From positions 22,083,110-22,147,109 of the forward strand of contig JANJXV010000025.1 of the NCBI GenBank assembly GCA_024803745.1: a DNA stretch of 64,000 nt. Direction: 5' to 3'. The first letter of the stretch is position 1, and the number at the start of each line of letters is the position of its first letter. The DNA comes from Megascapheus bottae. Lineage: Eukaryota > Chordata > Mammalia > Rodentia > Geomyidae. The notes beneath the pieces were generated by a model that was not told the origin of the DNA, did not search any database, and saw only the letters and a list, made by a program, of their open reading frames with translations. Both the position numbers and the translations under genes were made by a program. Positions 1 to 10,307 of the stretch are shown here, in pieces.

Positions 1-700
1 GGCCGAAGGTTACCCTCGGGTTCGAGAGCCTGGGTCCATAAGGCTGGCTGGATACCAAGCCAGGGGAGTGAGGAGGGGGAAGATCGCTTCCGGAAGCCTA
101 GGGTGGGGTCTGACGATCGCGAAGGTCCCTGATGAGCTCTAGCCCGGCTAGTCGCGGAGGGGAAGGGGTTGCGGAACCCGGAGAGCCTAAGCTCGGGGCA
201 CTGGGACTGCGGGAGGGAGAAGCTGAGAAAGGTGTCGAGCCCACGTCAGATCCTGGGGACGGGCGGAGGGAGGGGCCTGGGATGTATTTGCGGAGGAGGG
301 AGGGGGAGGAAGTGCAGATGGAGGAAGGAGGGATCGGGAGCCAGGACCGTAATCCTCACTCCCGCGGCCCCTAGGGGAGCCAAAGGAAACTCTGGTCCCA
401 GCCGTCATTAGACTCCCCTCCCCCACGCCATTCCAGCACATCTGGAATAGGCATCTCCTCTTCCCCGGGCTCCAAGAGGGCGCCACAGCTTTGGCTGCAG
501 CCCTGCTGGGTCCTCAATATGTCCTCTCTGTCCGCATCCGGACCCCCACCCCGCCCCCCAACCCATGGGACTTCCCTTTGCCTTTTCCCGAAGCTCAGGT
601 GGAACTGACTGCCCATCAACCGCCTCCCCCCGCCACCCCCGGGGAAGGGCGACTTTCCACGTTTGTGAGAAGTCTAGGGGGTGACAGGCTAGGGCCTGGG
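1..700. other. Upstream flank, no gene found
   Basis: GC-rich unique sequence with no recognisable exon. In human, SEZ6L2 lies head-to-head with ASPHD1 on this side. I looked on the minus strand for its signal-peptide exon and did not find it, so its first coding exon probably lies left of the window. A minus-strand SEZ6L2 promoter or 5' UTR could still be here. Confidence 0.5.
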
Positions 701-759
701 GAGGAGAGACCCCTCCTCACATGCAACACGACCCCAATCCGCTGCGAGGCAGCTTGAAC

Positions 760-1370
760 CCCTGCTGAGGTGGAGCCTCGCTCGCTGCGCGTAGGGAGCG
801 CCCTTTTCAGCACCATGGGCGCGCGGACAGCTCCTCGCGGCCCCGCCTGCGCGCCCGGTCATTGGCTGGAGCCGCTTTCACTAGCGAACAGTCACTCGCC
901 GGGGGAGGGGGTGTGTGTGGGGGGGGAGGCAGACTGTTGTGAAGACCAAAGTGTGTGGGGGGGCGGGTCACGGACCGACTTCTCCGGGGACCCACGGAGC
1001 GCCCGGCCCGCCGCGGCATCCCCGCCCCGCAGTCCCCGAGCGCCAGCCGGGGCCCTCAGTCTGTTCCTTCGCCCCGCCCCTCGGCTCGCCCCGCCCCTAC
1101 GCCAGTCCCCGCCCCTACGCCAGTCCCCGCCCACCGCCGCCACGCCCGCGGCGAAGCCACGCCCCTTCTTTTCGCATTGCAGGGTGCTTGGAGCTTGGCG
1201 CTGTGCCCCCCGCACCCCACGTGGCGCCCGGTCATGCTTGGGGGGGGCGGGTACAGTGAAGCAAATCTAGAGAGGAGTCTTCCCTCCTCCCCCAGGGCCG
1301 AGTTGCGGCTGCCACCGGGAGGGGTTGGAGGTAGCTAAGAAGAGAGGGTTGCGGGAAGGAGTGACGTCAG
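760..1370 (+). promoter_or_regulatory. CpG-rich promoter region of ASPHD1
   Basis: Dense in CpG and GC boxes. An inverted CCAAT box (ATTGG) lies at 861-865. An 18-bp unit holding a CCCCGCCCC GC box occurs twice in tandem at 1089-1106 and 1107-1124, followed by a third GC box. A perfect CRE palindrome TGACGTCA lies at 1362-1369, just before the purine-rich leader. The likely use is ASPHD1 transcription and possibly divergent SEZ6L2 transcription. The exact start site cannot be read from sequence. Confidence 0.6.
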
Positions 1371-1862
1371 GGTGAGTGGGAGCCAGGGAAGGAGCGTGTG
1401 GGAGACAGGAAAGGAGAGAGAGAGAGAAAGAGAGAGAGAGAGGCAGGAGCGTGGGTCAGGTCAAGTGAGAGGCAAGGGCAAGAAGGGGAGAGCAGGGAGG
1501 AAGGAGAGAGACACCGCCACAGAGGAAGACAAGCTGTGGGGCCCTGGGGCCAGGTGGGGGTTGAGCTAGAAGAAAGGAGGGGAAGAGGGAGCGAAAGGAG
1601 GGGTTGGGGTGAGTGGAGGGAGGAGAGGAGAGGAGAGTGGGAGACTGGTGGAGATAGAGGAAAGGCAGAGGGAAAGAGAGGAGACTGCAGGAAGGAGAAG
1701 GAAGAAAGGGAAGCCATAGAGGGAGGAGAGGGGGGAGATCTAGGTAGGGGAGGAAGAAGAAGAGGCAGAAGGAGAGAAGAGAGTGAGCTAGGGGGAAAGG
1801 AAGGTTTTGGAGATACCTGACAGAGGAGAGAGATCTTAGGAGAAAAGGTATCAAGAGTGGGG
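1370..1862 (+). other. Purine-rich 5' leader of ASPHD1
   Basis: About 490 bp of almost uninterrupted G/A, including a (GA)n run around 1411-1442. It is continuous with the first coding exon and has no evident splice site before the ATG, so it is probably 5' UTR. In-frame TGA at 1818-1820 closes the ASPHD1 frame upstream of the start. Confidence 0.5.
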
Positions 1863-4800
1863 ATGTGGAAGGGAAATGGCCCAGGGGGGGATCAGGAAGC
1901 AGCCATCCAGGGGACAGGTGGAGAGCTAGGGGGCCAGGGGACATGGGGCCTGGAAGATGTCCCAGGCCTCTTGGCCAGGGCCTCCCTGCCCATCATGCTC
2001 TCCTGGCCAGTACCCCTGGCCTCTTCAGCCCTCACTTTGCTCCTTGGAGCCCTCACTTCCCTGTTCCTTTGGTACTGCTATCGCCTGGGCTCCCAAGACA
2101 TGCAGGCCCTGGGAGCTGGGGGCCAGGTGAGGGTTAATGGTGGGTCTGGCGGATGTCCTGAAGCTGGCAGACCAAGCCTGAGGAGCCCTGGAGACCCTGC
2201 GGAAGGTCCTGGGACTGAAGGCCTAGTAAGCCGTCGACTTCGGGCCTATGCTAGGCGCTACTCCTGGGCTGGGATGGGTAGGGTGAGGCGGGCAGCTCAG
2301 GGTAGCACAATCCCTGGAGGAGGGTCAGGCATCCTGGGCATTCAGCGTCCAGGTTTACTTTTCCTACCAGACCTGCCTTCAGCCCCCTTTGTGCCCCGGG
2401 ATGCTCAGCGGCATGATGTGGAGCTTTTAGAGAGCAACTTCCCCGCCATTTTGCGGGATTTTGGGGCTATAAGCTGGGACTTCTCAGGTACTACTCCTCT
2501 GCCTCCGGGCTGGTCCCCGCCCCTGGCCCCCGGGTGCTACCAGCTCCTGCTGTACCAAGCAGGCCGGTGCCAACCTAACAACTGCCGTCGGTGCCCTGGA
2601 GCCTATCGGGCACTGAGGGGACTTCGGAGCTTCATGAGCGCCAACACCTTCGGCAATGCTGGCTTTTCTGTCCTTCTGCCTGGGGCCCGGCTGGAGGGCT
2701 GCTGTGGGCCCACTAATGCTCGGGTCAGATGCCATCTGGGTAAGTAGATCCTACCTAGACCATCCGCCTCTCAGAAATCTCCCATGGTTCCTTGTTGCCT
2801 ACAGCATTGTCTTTTCTTTTTTCTTTTTTTCTTTTTTGATCCTGAGGCTTCAAGTCTGGGCATGGGTGCTGACCCTGAGCTCTTCAGCTCAAGGCTACCA
2901 CCCTACCCCTTGAGCCACAGCACCACTTCCAGCTTTTTCTATCTATGTGGTACTGAGGAATCAAACCCAGAGCTACATGGGCGCTAGGCAAGCATTCAAC
3001 AGTGGGCCACACTCCTGGCCCCTGTACTCTCCCACCTTTGGTTTCACTTTTTTTTTTTTTCTGATCTTGAGGTTTTGCACAGCACCCTACCACTACTTGA
3101 CCAATAAGCCACAGTGCCACCTTTGGCTTTTTCAATGCTTTAATTGAAAATAAGATTTTCCTGCCTGAGCTGGTTTCCAATCATGATCCTCAGGTCTCAC
3201 AGCCTCTTGAGCAGCTAGGATGACAAGTGTGAGCCACCAGCACCTAGCTAGCTTTACTTATTAAAAAGGAATCTTTACATAACTGTATGTACTCATCAGC
3301 ATTGGACTAAATAGAAAGTACTCATAAAATCAAATAGAAACTTAAGAAAGCCTTGAGCTGAATGTCTGTAATCCTAGCATCCAGGAGGTTAAGATAGGAC
3401 GGTTGTGAGATCAAAACCAGGCTGGGCTATATAGCAAGATCATTCTTAAAAAAAAGAGCACACGGGACTGGGAGTTTGGCCTAGTGGTTAAAGTGCTTGC
3501 CTAGCATGCATGAAGACCCGGGTTTGATTCCTCGGTCCCACATACATAGAAAAAAGCCAGAAGGGGGGCTGGGAGTTTGGCCTAGTGGTAGCGTGCTTGC
3601 CTAGCATGCACGAAGACCCAGGTTCTATTCCTCGGTACCCCACATACATAACAAAAAGCCGGAAGTGGTGCTGAGGCTCAAGTGGTAGAGCTCTAGCCTT
3701 GAGAAAGTCCAAGGACAGTGCTCAAACCCTGAGCCCAAGCCCAGGACTGGCAAAAAAAAAAAGAAAAAGAAAAAGAAAAAAGCCAGAAGTGGTGCTGAGG
3801 TTCAAGTGGTAGAGTGCTAGCCTTGAGAAAGTCCAAGGTCACTGCTCAGGCCCTGAGCTCAAGCCTGGGACTGGCAAGAAAAAAAAAAAAAGAGCACACC
3901 GCACACCTGACATATTCTAGCTCTCTATATGTCTCATGCCCAAAGCATACATTTCTTTTTTCTTTCTTTTTTCTTTGACAGTCCTGGGGCTTGTACTTAG
4001 AGCTGGGGTATGTCCTTGGGCTTTCTCAAGGTTAGTGCTCTACCACTTGACCACAGCACCTCCACTTCCAGCTTTTTTCTGTATGTGGTACTGAAGAATC
4101 AAACCCAGGGCTTCTTGCATGCTAGGCAGAAACTCTACTGCTAGGCCATGCTCCTGGCCCAAAGTCTACATTTCTTTTACTGGTGGTAATGCCAGCAGGT
4201 GTTCAAGCTCCAGTAGCTTCTTTCCCTTTTTAACACACTCTTAAGCCATAAAGCCTTCTGTCTGCTCCCAGCAGATGCCATTATGTATATTGGGGTTTTA
4301 ATCTAGAATGTCTTCTACCTTCAGTATTTGCAAATGCTACACCTCCTTCAGAATGCCTTTCTATTCCCCACTATTTGAGTTGGAGGTTCTGTGATCCTGG
4401 ACCAGGATGGAGTTGCTAGTCAATCGAGCTGCATTGTCAAAAAGCTAAGGAAGAGATGGCATTTTCTCTTTTGTCTAAAACTATACATGAGCTTCCTATA
4501 ACATTTGCCCCCATCTCCTAGAACTGTTGTGTTCTTACATGTGTGTTGGTACTGGGGCTTGAACTTGTAGCCTGGGCACTATCCCTTAGATTTTTTTTTT
4601 TCATTCAAGCCTAACTCTATAGCACTAAAAGCCTGAACTTCAGGATGTTTTTCGTCATTTCATAGATTTTCTTGCCGAGGCTGGCTTCAGCGATCCTCAG
4701 ATCAAGCTGAGATCCTCTGAGATCCTGAGATCTCAGCCTCCTGAGTAGCAAGAATGACAGGTGTGAGACACACACTCCTAGCTCTTTCATCACCTTTCAG

Positions 4801-5659
4801 GCAGCAAGAGAAGATCATCACAAGATTTGGTCTCAGGTAAGTGGGCACCTTAGACAGAGGTAGGAGTGTTGGATGCCACATCTCTTCACACAGGCCTTAA
4901 GATTCCTCCTGGTTGCGAGCTGGTCGTTGGGGGTGAGCCCCAGTGCTGGGCTGAAGGACACTGCCTCCTAGTGGACGATTCCTTCCTGCACACAGTTGCT
5001 CATAATGGTAAGGAGCTCCCATTCTGCTGGGGGTAGGGGTGAGGGGACCAAGGATGCAGGATCACGCTGGCCGACTCCCCATCCTAGAAGCAATTTCCTA
5101 GGTACGCGGTTTTGGGCAAATCATGTGCAACTTCCCAGATTTCCTGTGAGGCAACTGCCTTCTTTATTAAGTGACTGAGGCTTAATGCCAGGTAGATTCA
5201 CATAAAATGGATACCAAGACAGGCCTCTGGCCTGGACCACCTGGGCTCCTGTCCTAGCTCTTGCATTTAGCATCTCTGAGACCTTGGGTAAGCTACTTGT
5301 CCAATTTTATCAGGGGGATAACGATGGCACTACCTATTTGTCTTGATGATTGAGATCTATGCACATATTTAGATGATGTTGGGTGTGATGGTATCCACCT
5401 ATAATTCCAGCACTCAGGAGGCTGAGGAAGGAAGAATGTGAGTTCAAGGCCAATCTGGGCTACATAAAACTAACAAAGGGTTAGAAAAGGGCCTGGTCTG
5501 TTTACTGTTGGATGTCAGCTATTCTGTCTCCATCCCCTATTCTGTCTAGGCTCCCCTGAAGATGGACCTCGAGTGGTCTTCATTGTGGACCTCTGGCACC
5601 CTAATGTGGCTGGGGCTGAGCGCCAGGCCCTTGACTTTGTTTTCGCACCAGATCCTTGA
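1863..5659 (+). CDS. ASPHD1: ASPHD1, aspartate beta-hydroxylase domain-containing protein 1
   Basis: Three coding exons: 1863-2739, 4894-5007 and 5550-5659 (stop TGA 5657-5659), giving 366 aa; human is 390. All introns are GT..AG and phases match. A hydrophobic segment at about residues 50-71 ([17 protein letters not shown] core) predicts a single-pass type II membrane anchor. The C-terminal half is the Asp/Asn beta-hydroxylase fold. The iron-site pair expected from ASPH is visible as DDSFLHTV (His325) and DLWHPN (His347), within an otherwise Fe(II)/2-oxoglutarate-type jelly roll. No substrate is established for this paralogue. Start choice: the first ATG after an in-frame TGA at 1818-1820 is at 1863; a GTG at 1857 is in frame but unlikely. 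This start aligns with an internal Met of the human protein. Its 3' end faces KCTD13. Confidence 0.95.
2740..4893. repeat. ASPHD1 intron 1, SINE-rich
   Basis: Holds an antisense SINE head near 2819-3025 and other antisense SINE pieces to about 3250. A nested pair of sense ID-Geo-like dimers lies at 3464-3892, an antisense ID-Geo dimer at about 3965-4165, and an antisense B1-head SINE at about 4540-4785. The stretch 4190-4530 is unique-looking. Confidence 0.75.
3464..3892 (+). repeat. Nested ID-Geo SINE pair in ASPHD1 intron 1
   Basis: Outer dimer interrupted right after its left monomer by a complete inner dimer (about 3564-3773). The 16-base direct duplication agaaaaaagccagaag stands at 3548-3563 and 3774-3789. 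The outer right monomer continues after it. Confidence 0.9.
5225..5365 (+). repeat. MIR fragment in ASPHD1 intron 2
   Basis: The core wording typical of mammalian MIR is readable: an acute 'ctcttgcattta' block, then 'gaccttgggtaagc', then a degenerate 'gggataacgatgg' segment. It is old and diverged. Confidence 0.6.
5388..5490 (+). repeat. B1-like SINE in ASPHD1 intron 2
   Basis: Reads as a 7SL-derived B1 head: 'ccagcactcaggaggctgag', then 'gagttcaaggcc' and 'ctgggctacataa'. This marks the host as a rodent or relative. Confidence 0.7.
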
Positions 5660-5809
5660 TGGAAGGGGTGCTCTTCAGACACCTGGGATGAAGAGATGCT
5701 GCGCTCAGGGACTCAGGGATGGCATGAAGGGCATCCAGGACCCCTCTCCATTGAAGAGGGTGGGAGGCCAGTGCCAAGGGTGAGAAGTGCTGAGGCTGGT
5801 GAACCTTGA

Positions 5810-5815
5810 AATATA
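5810..5815 (+). terminator. Likely ASPHD1 poly(A) signal (AATATA variant)
   Basis: The only plausible signal shortly after the stop codon. No canonical AATAAA lies between 5660 and the KCTD13 3' end on this strand, apart from A/T-rich sequence near 6000. Confidence 0.4.
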
Positions 5816-5983
5816 AATTCTGAATCCTCTCCCAATTCCTGACTGTTTCTTCTCAGCTACCAGCCCAGGGAAGGGCTTGGGGCAGGTGCTCATTTGTCTT
5901 CTGTGATCCAAGTAGCCAGGTATCTCCTTGATACCATCCTCCCAAAGGTCTCCCTGGAAGCCAGCAGCAGTGCCTGACTCAGC

Positions 5984-5989
5984 TTTATT
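5984..5989 (-). terminator. KCTD13 poly(A) signal AATAAA
   Basis: Plus-strand TTTATT, so canonical AATAAA on the minus strand, 540 bp past the KCTD13 stop. The 3' UTR therefore runs from 6526 down to about 5965 and approaches the end of ASPHD1 transcription. Confidence 0.7.
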
Positions 5990-6526
5990 CCAATAATTTA
6001 ATACAAAATTAAAATAATAAATAATATGTAACAGAACAAGAAAATAGCTGAGCTCGAGCAGGCCCAGGCCAGCTTAGTACAGAGTTGAGGAGGTAGGGAG
6101 GACAGTAGGGACAGGAGGAAGGCCAGGGTAGCAGGTGGCTCAGAAGTCAAAACTTGAGAGATGTTACTAAGGGCTGGCTCAATGCTTGAATATGTACAAT
6201 ACACTTAAAACAAACAAACAAACAAAAGGGAATTCCAACTGCTCTAAACATGCTGAGTGGGAAAGACAGATGACATGAATGGGAAAGATGGGGGAGATTT
6301 TATCAGCCATTTGAGGGGCTCTGCCTGAGGGGAGGGGCTGGAATGTACCATGCTACTAGCTATAAAAGGAAAGGAAAGGAAGAGCCGAAGTCAACTGTAC
6401 CATGCAATGAGGTGGCAGAAAGAAGACCCACGACTTGGCCAGCAGAGCTGGGGCAAAAGTCTAGAGGGGAAAAAAAGAAAGGACTGGGTCCCAGAAACAG
6501 GAGGATGGCAGAGGAAAGGTCAAAGG

Positions 6527-7894
6527 TTAGTCCTTGAAGACAATCTGTTGGCCGTGAGGACGCTCATCATGGGTGATATGGCGCCGGACGTGGATCCTCC
6601 GGACCCGGTGTTCTCGGTTCTCTTCATCTTCCCCTCGGGCTGCTCCACCACCTCCAGCTGCACCCCCCGTGGCTTCCAGGAGGGCTGGGTCTGGGCCTCG
6701 GGGAGTCTCATAGATTAGGATGTTCAGGGTCTCCTCAAAGATTCGGGCCTCTGGAAATTCCACCTGCAAAAGGCAGGAACCCCTGGATCCTACTCTCTGG
6801 CCCTGTCCTGTAGCTTCTTTCCTGGAAGCTCTGTGCTGATTCCACCATTAGGCAGGCAGCATGATTGGCAGAATAATCTAAGGAGAGGACTTAGACATAT
6901 ATATAATAAAGCATAAACTGCATCAGATAATGACAAATGTTATGCAGGAAGGGAATTAGGTAAAGGGGTGAGACCAGGGCTGGGAGTTTGGCTTAGTGGT
7001 AGAGTGCTTGCCTAGCATGCACGAAGATCTGAGTTTGATTCCTTGGTACCACATACATAGAAAAAGCCAGAACTGGTGCTGTGGCTCAAGTGGTAGAGCT
7101 CTAGTCGAGAAAGCCAAGGACAGTGGTCAGGCCCCGAGTTCAAGCCCCAGGACTTGCATAAAAAAACGGGGGGGGGGGGCAGTGAGATCAGTCATGACCA
7201 AGAATATTATATCTTTCAAACAAGAATTCAGGGAGGCCTCATTGGGAAGATGACATTTGACCAAAGCAGGGAGACAGGTGTGTTGCTAAAGAAAGCAGTC
7301 TGGGCAGTCGCAACAGCAACTGTAAAAGCTCTGAGCCAGAGGTGTCTGGTAGTATGAGCAAGGAGGTTCATGCCACAGAGCAGAGCAGAAAGGAGTGAAG
7401 TCCAAGAAGTTAGGGCATTCTACCTGTGTAGTTTTTGGGTTTTTTTGCCTTGATTGTTTTATAGTGCTGGAGATTAAACCTAGGGCTAGGGACTGACTCT
7501 CGGACCATGTACATATTAGATATATATTCTATCACTGAGCTATATCGCTACCCTTTTGTTATTTTGAGAAAGAGTCTTGCTAAGCTTAACAAGTCCAGGT
7601 TGGCTTTGAACTCGTGATCTTCCTTCCTTAGCCTCCTGAGTAACTAGATTACAGCCACCAAAGCTAGCAGAATGCACCTCTTAAAAAATATGTATTTTAA
7701 GGCCCAGGAGTGTAGCCTAGTGGTAGAGTGCTTGCCTAGCATGCAGGGAGACCTGGGTTCAATTCCTTGGTACTACATACAGAGAAAAGCCAGAAGTGAT
7801 GCTTTGGCTCATATGGTAAAGCACTATGAGGAAAGCCTAAGAACAGTGCTCAGGCCCTAAGTTCAAGCCCCAGTACTGATACATACACATGTGT

Positions 7895-7930
<36 letters not shown>

Positions 7931-10031
7931 CCGTATTCTACAAATGTTCCTTAGATTCCACTGTGTAAGGTATGGGTTAGTGCTAGGGAGCTAAAACCCA
8001 ACTTACAGACTATAAGAATACTTTCCCAACCAAAACAAACGGAGCAGGACTAACTTTATCTAGGGTTGGTTGGGCTGAAAGTTCATGAGAATAAGTGCCC
8101 TATGGAAAACAATACTTAGCTCAGGTCCTAACAATTAAGTAGGATCTCAAATTTGAGGTCAGCCTGCTAAGTAAAATGACTCCCTCAAAACCCCAGAACT
8201 CTGGCCTTTGGTTCCCAAGGATTTTCCCTAGCCTGATATGGTGAGCTTGCTTTATCCAGGGTTCTGGGGCTGCACCCCCACACTCCTCCCTGACCAGGCC
8301 CTGAATCCCTCTGACCTTGGTCTGTTTCTTCTCCGTGGCATAGACAATGGAGGTGCAGCACACCTCGGCGATTTTGCGGCCCTGCCCGTAGAAAGACCAG
8401 CAGCAGATCTCATCCCCTAGGACATCTTTGAGGAAGAGCAGCCGCCCGTGGAAGCGCAGGGCCAGTTTGTCAAACAGCTCGATGTTCTTAAGTAGGTTGT
8501 CATCTGAAGTGCTGAAGACCAGGGAGCCAGCGGGCCTCAGTGTGATGGATTTCTTATGCCACTCCCCCCAAAAGAGCCCAGATTCCCGGCACTCTGACCC
8601 TGCTCAGCAGAAAACTTCCAGCTAAGCAAATCCAACTACAGCAGCTTCCCCATGCCAGCGCTCGGCCAGGCTGTCTCATCTGGCATCCCAGCTCTGCCAT
8701 TGTGTGTCAGTACTGGGGCTCGAACTCAGGGCCTCAGGCTCTAATGGAAGCTTTTTTTGTGTGTGTGCCAGTCCTGGGGCTTGAACTCCAAGCCTGTGCA
8801 CTGTCCCTGAGCTTTCTTACTCAAGGCTAATACTCAATCACTTGAGCCATTTCCAGCTTTTTTGGTGGTTAGTAGGAAATAAGACACTCGTGACTTTCCT
8901 GCTCAGGCTGGCTCAGAACCACAATCTTCAGATGTCAGTCTCCTGAGTAGCTAGGATTACAGATGTCAGCTACCAATGCCTGGCTTTTACTTAGCTTTTT
9001 TGCGCAAGTCTGGTATTCTACCACTTGGGCCATACCTTCACTTCCAGCTTTTTGCTGGTTAACTGAAGATAAAAGCCTTAGATGAGGGACCGGGAGTTTG
9101 GCCTAGTGGTTAAAGTGCTTGCCTAGCATGCATGAAGACCCGGGTTTGATTCCTTGATACCACATACATAGAAAAAAGTCGGAAGTGGTGCTGAGGCTCA
9201 AGTGGTAGAGCTCTAGCCTTGAGAAAGTCCAAGGACAGTGCTCAGGCCCTGAGCTCAAGCCCAGGACTGGCAAAAAAAAAAAAAAGCCTTAGATGAGTCT
9301 TGCCAGGACTGGGATTTTGATCTAGGATTCTCAGATCTCAGCCTCCTGAGTAGCTAGGGTTACAGGTATGAGCCACTGATGCCCGCTATCTGCTACTTCC
9401 TAACTTAGTGACACTAAGCAAGTTCCTTCACCCTCCAAGTTTCAATCTCTCCTACTGCTAGATCACAACACTTCCATACACTACTGGAAGAGTTGGGTAA
9501 ATTAATGAAGACAGAGAGTAATACTGTTGGAAAATTAAGTGCCTAGTCCATGCCAGCCATTATTATTTAGTCCTTGCTACACCCTGGTTAGTGATGACAA
9601 ACTGAAGTTGAGGGGAGAAATACTTGCTCAGGTATGTGGGAGGCTAGAGGCAGAGCTGGAATGTGACCCTCCCCCTTGGGCAGGCAGCAAGCCTATACTC
9701 AACCCCGGGATTCCTGGGGCACAGTGGATATACCCCCCAACAGTAGTCACCTGGTGTAGGAGTACTTGTTGTTACTACGGTTGTGCAGCAGCTTCACCAC
9801 GGGCTGTTGGGGGAGAAGGAGAGGACCCAGTGAGGCTGCAAGAAGTCCTTAGCCTCCATCTCCACTCAGCCTCCACCCTGCAGGGCTGGGGGCCTCACCT
9901 TGGAGGTGCTGGCCAGGAGCTGCTGCTCCTCCCGGGGAGATGTCACCGTGGGGATGAGGCACAGCGGGGATAGGTTCTCCCTCTTTTGCTGGAGAAGAAG
10001 TGGAAGATAGTTAACAGTACAACCAGAGGTT

Positions 10032-10082
<51 letters not shown>

Positions 10083-10276
10083 CCTAAAAGGTCTTCCAAG
10101 TTGCCTATGATGCCCAGGGCTCTCCAGGAAGCACCCTTTACTGAGGTTGTCAATCTTAGCATTAATACTTTCCCCCAGGGGGCTGGGCTTCAGATCCCAC
10201 ATTCCCATTCCTTCATACATGGCCCACATTTCAAAATCTATTATTTGATATCATCACTACCACCACCATCTTCTTT

Positions 10277-10307
<31 letters not shown>

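Noticed and set aside
1..820. SEZ6L2 first coding exon on the minus strand
   Set aside because: Expected from human synteny, but no minus-strand frame matches its signal peptide; best explained as lying outside the window.
770..1338. Overlapping open frames of 110-166 codons in the ASPHD1 promoter CpG island
   Set aside because: They arise from high GC content and few stop codons. No conserved protein motif is seen, and the region has CRE and GC-box promoter features.
1367..1944. Minus-strand Ser/Leu/Pro-rich frames over the purine-rich leader
   Set aside because: Low-complexity translation of a G/A-rich strand; shadow of the ASPHD1 leader and exon 1.
3484..3560. tRNA-like A and B boxes in many places (e.g. 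gcctagtggt..ggtttgattcc)
   Set aside because: They sit inside dimeric SINEs with A tails and target duplications and do not form a full cloverleaf, so they are SINE promoters and not tRNA genes.
7897..7928. Possible CRISPR-like direct repeats
   Set aside because: Repeats here are dinucleotide microsatellites and dispersed SINEs with no spacer-repeat regularity; the host is a mammal.
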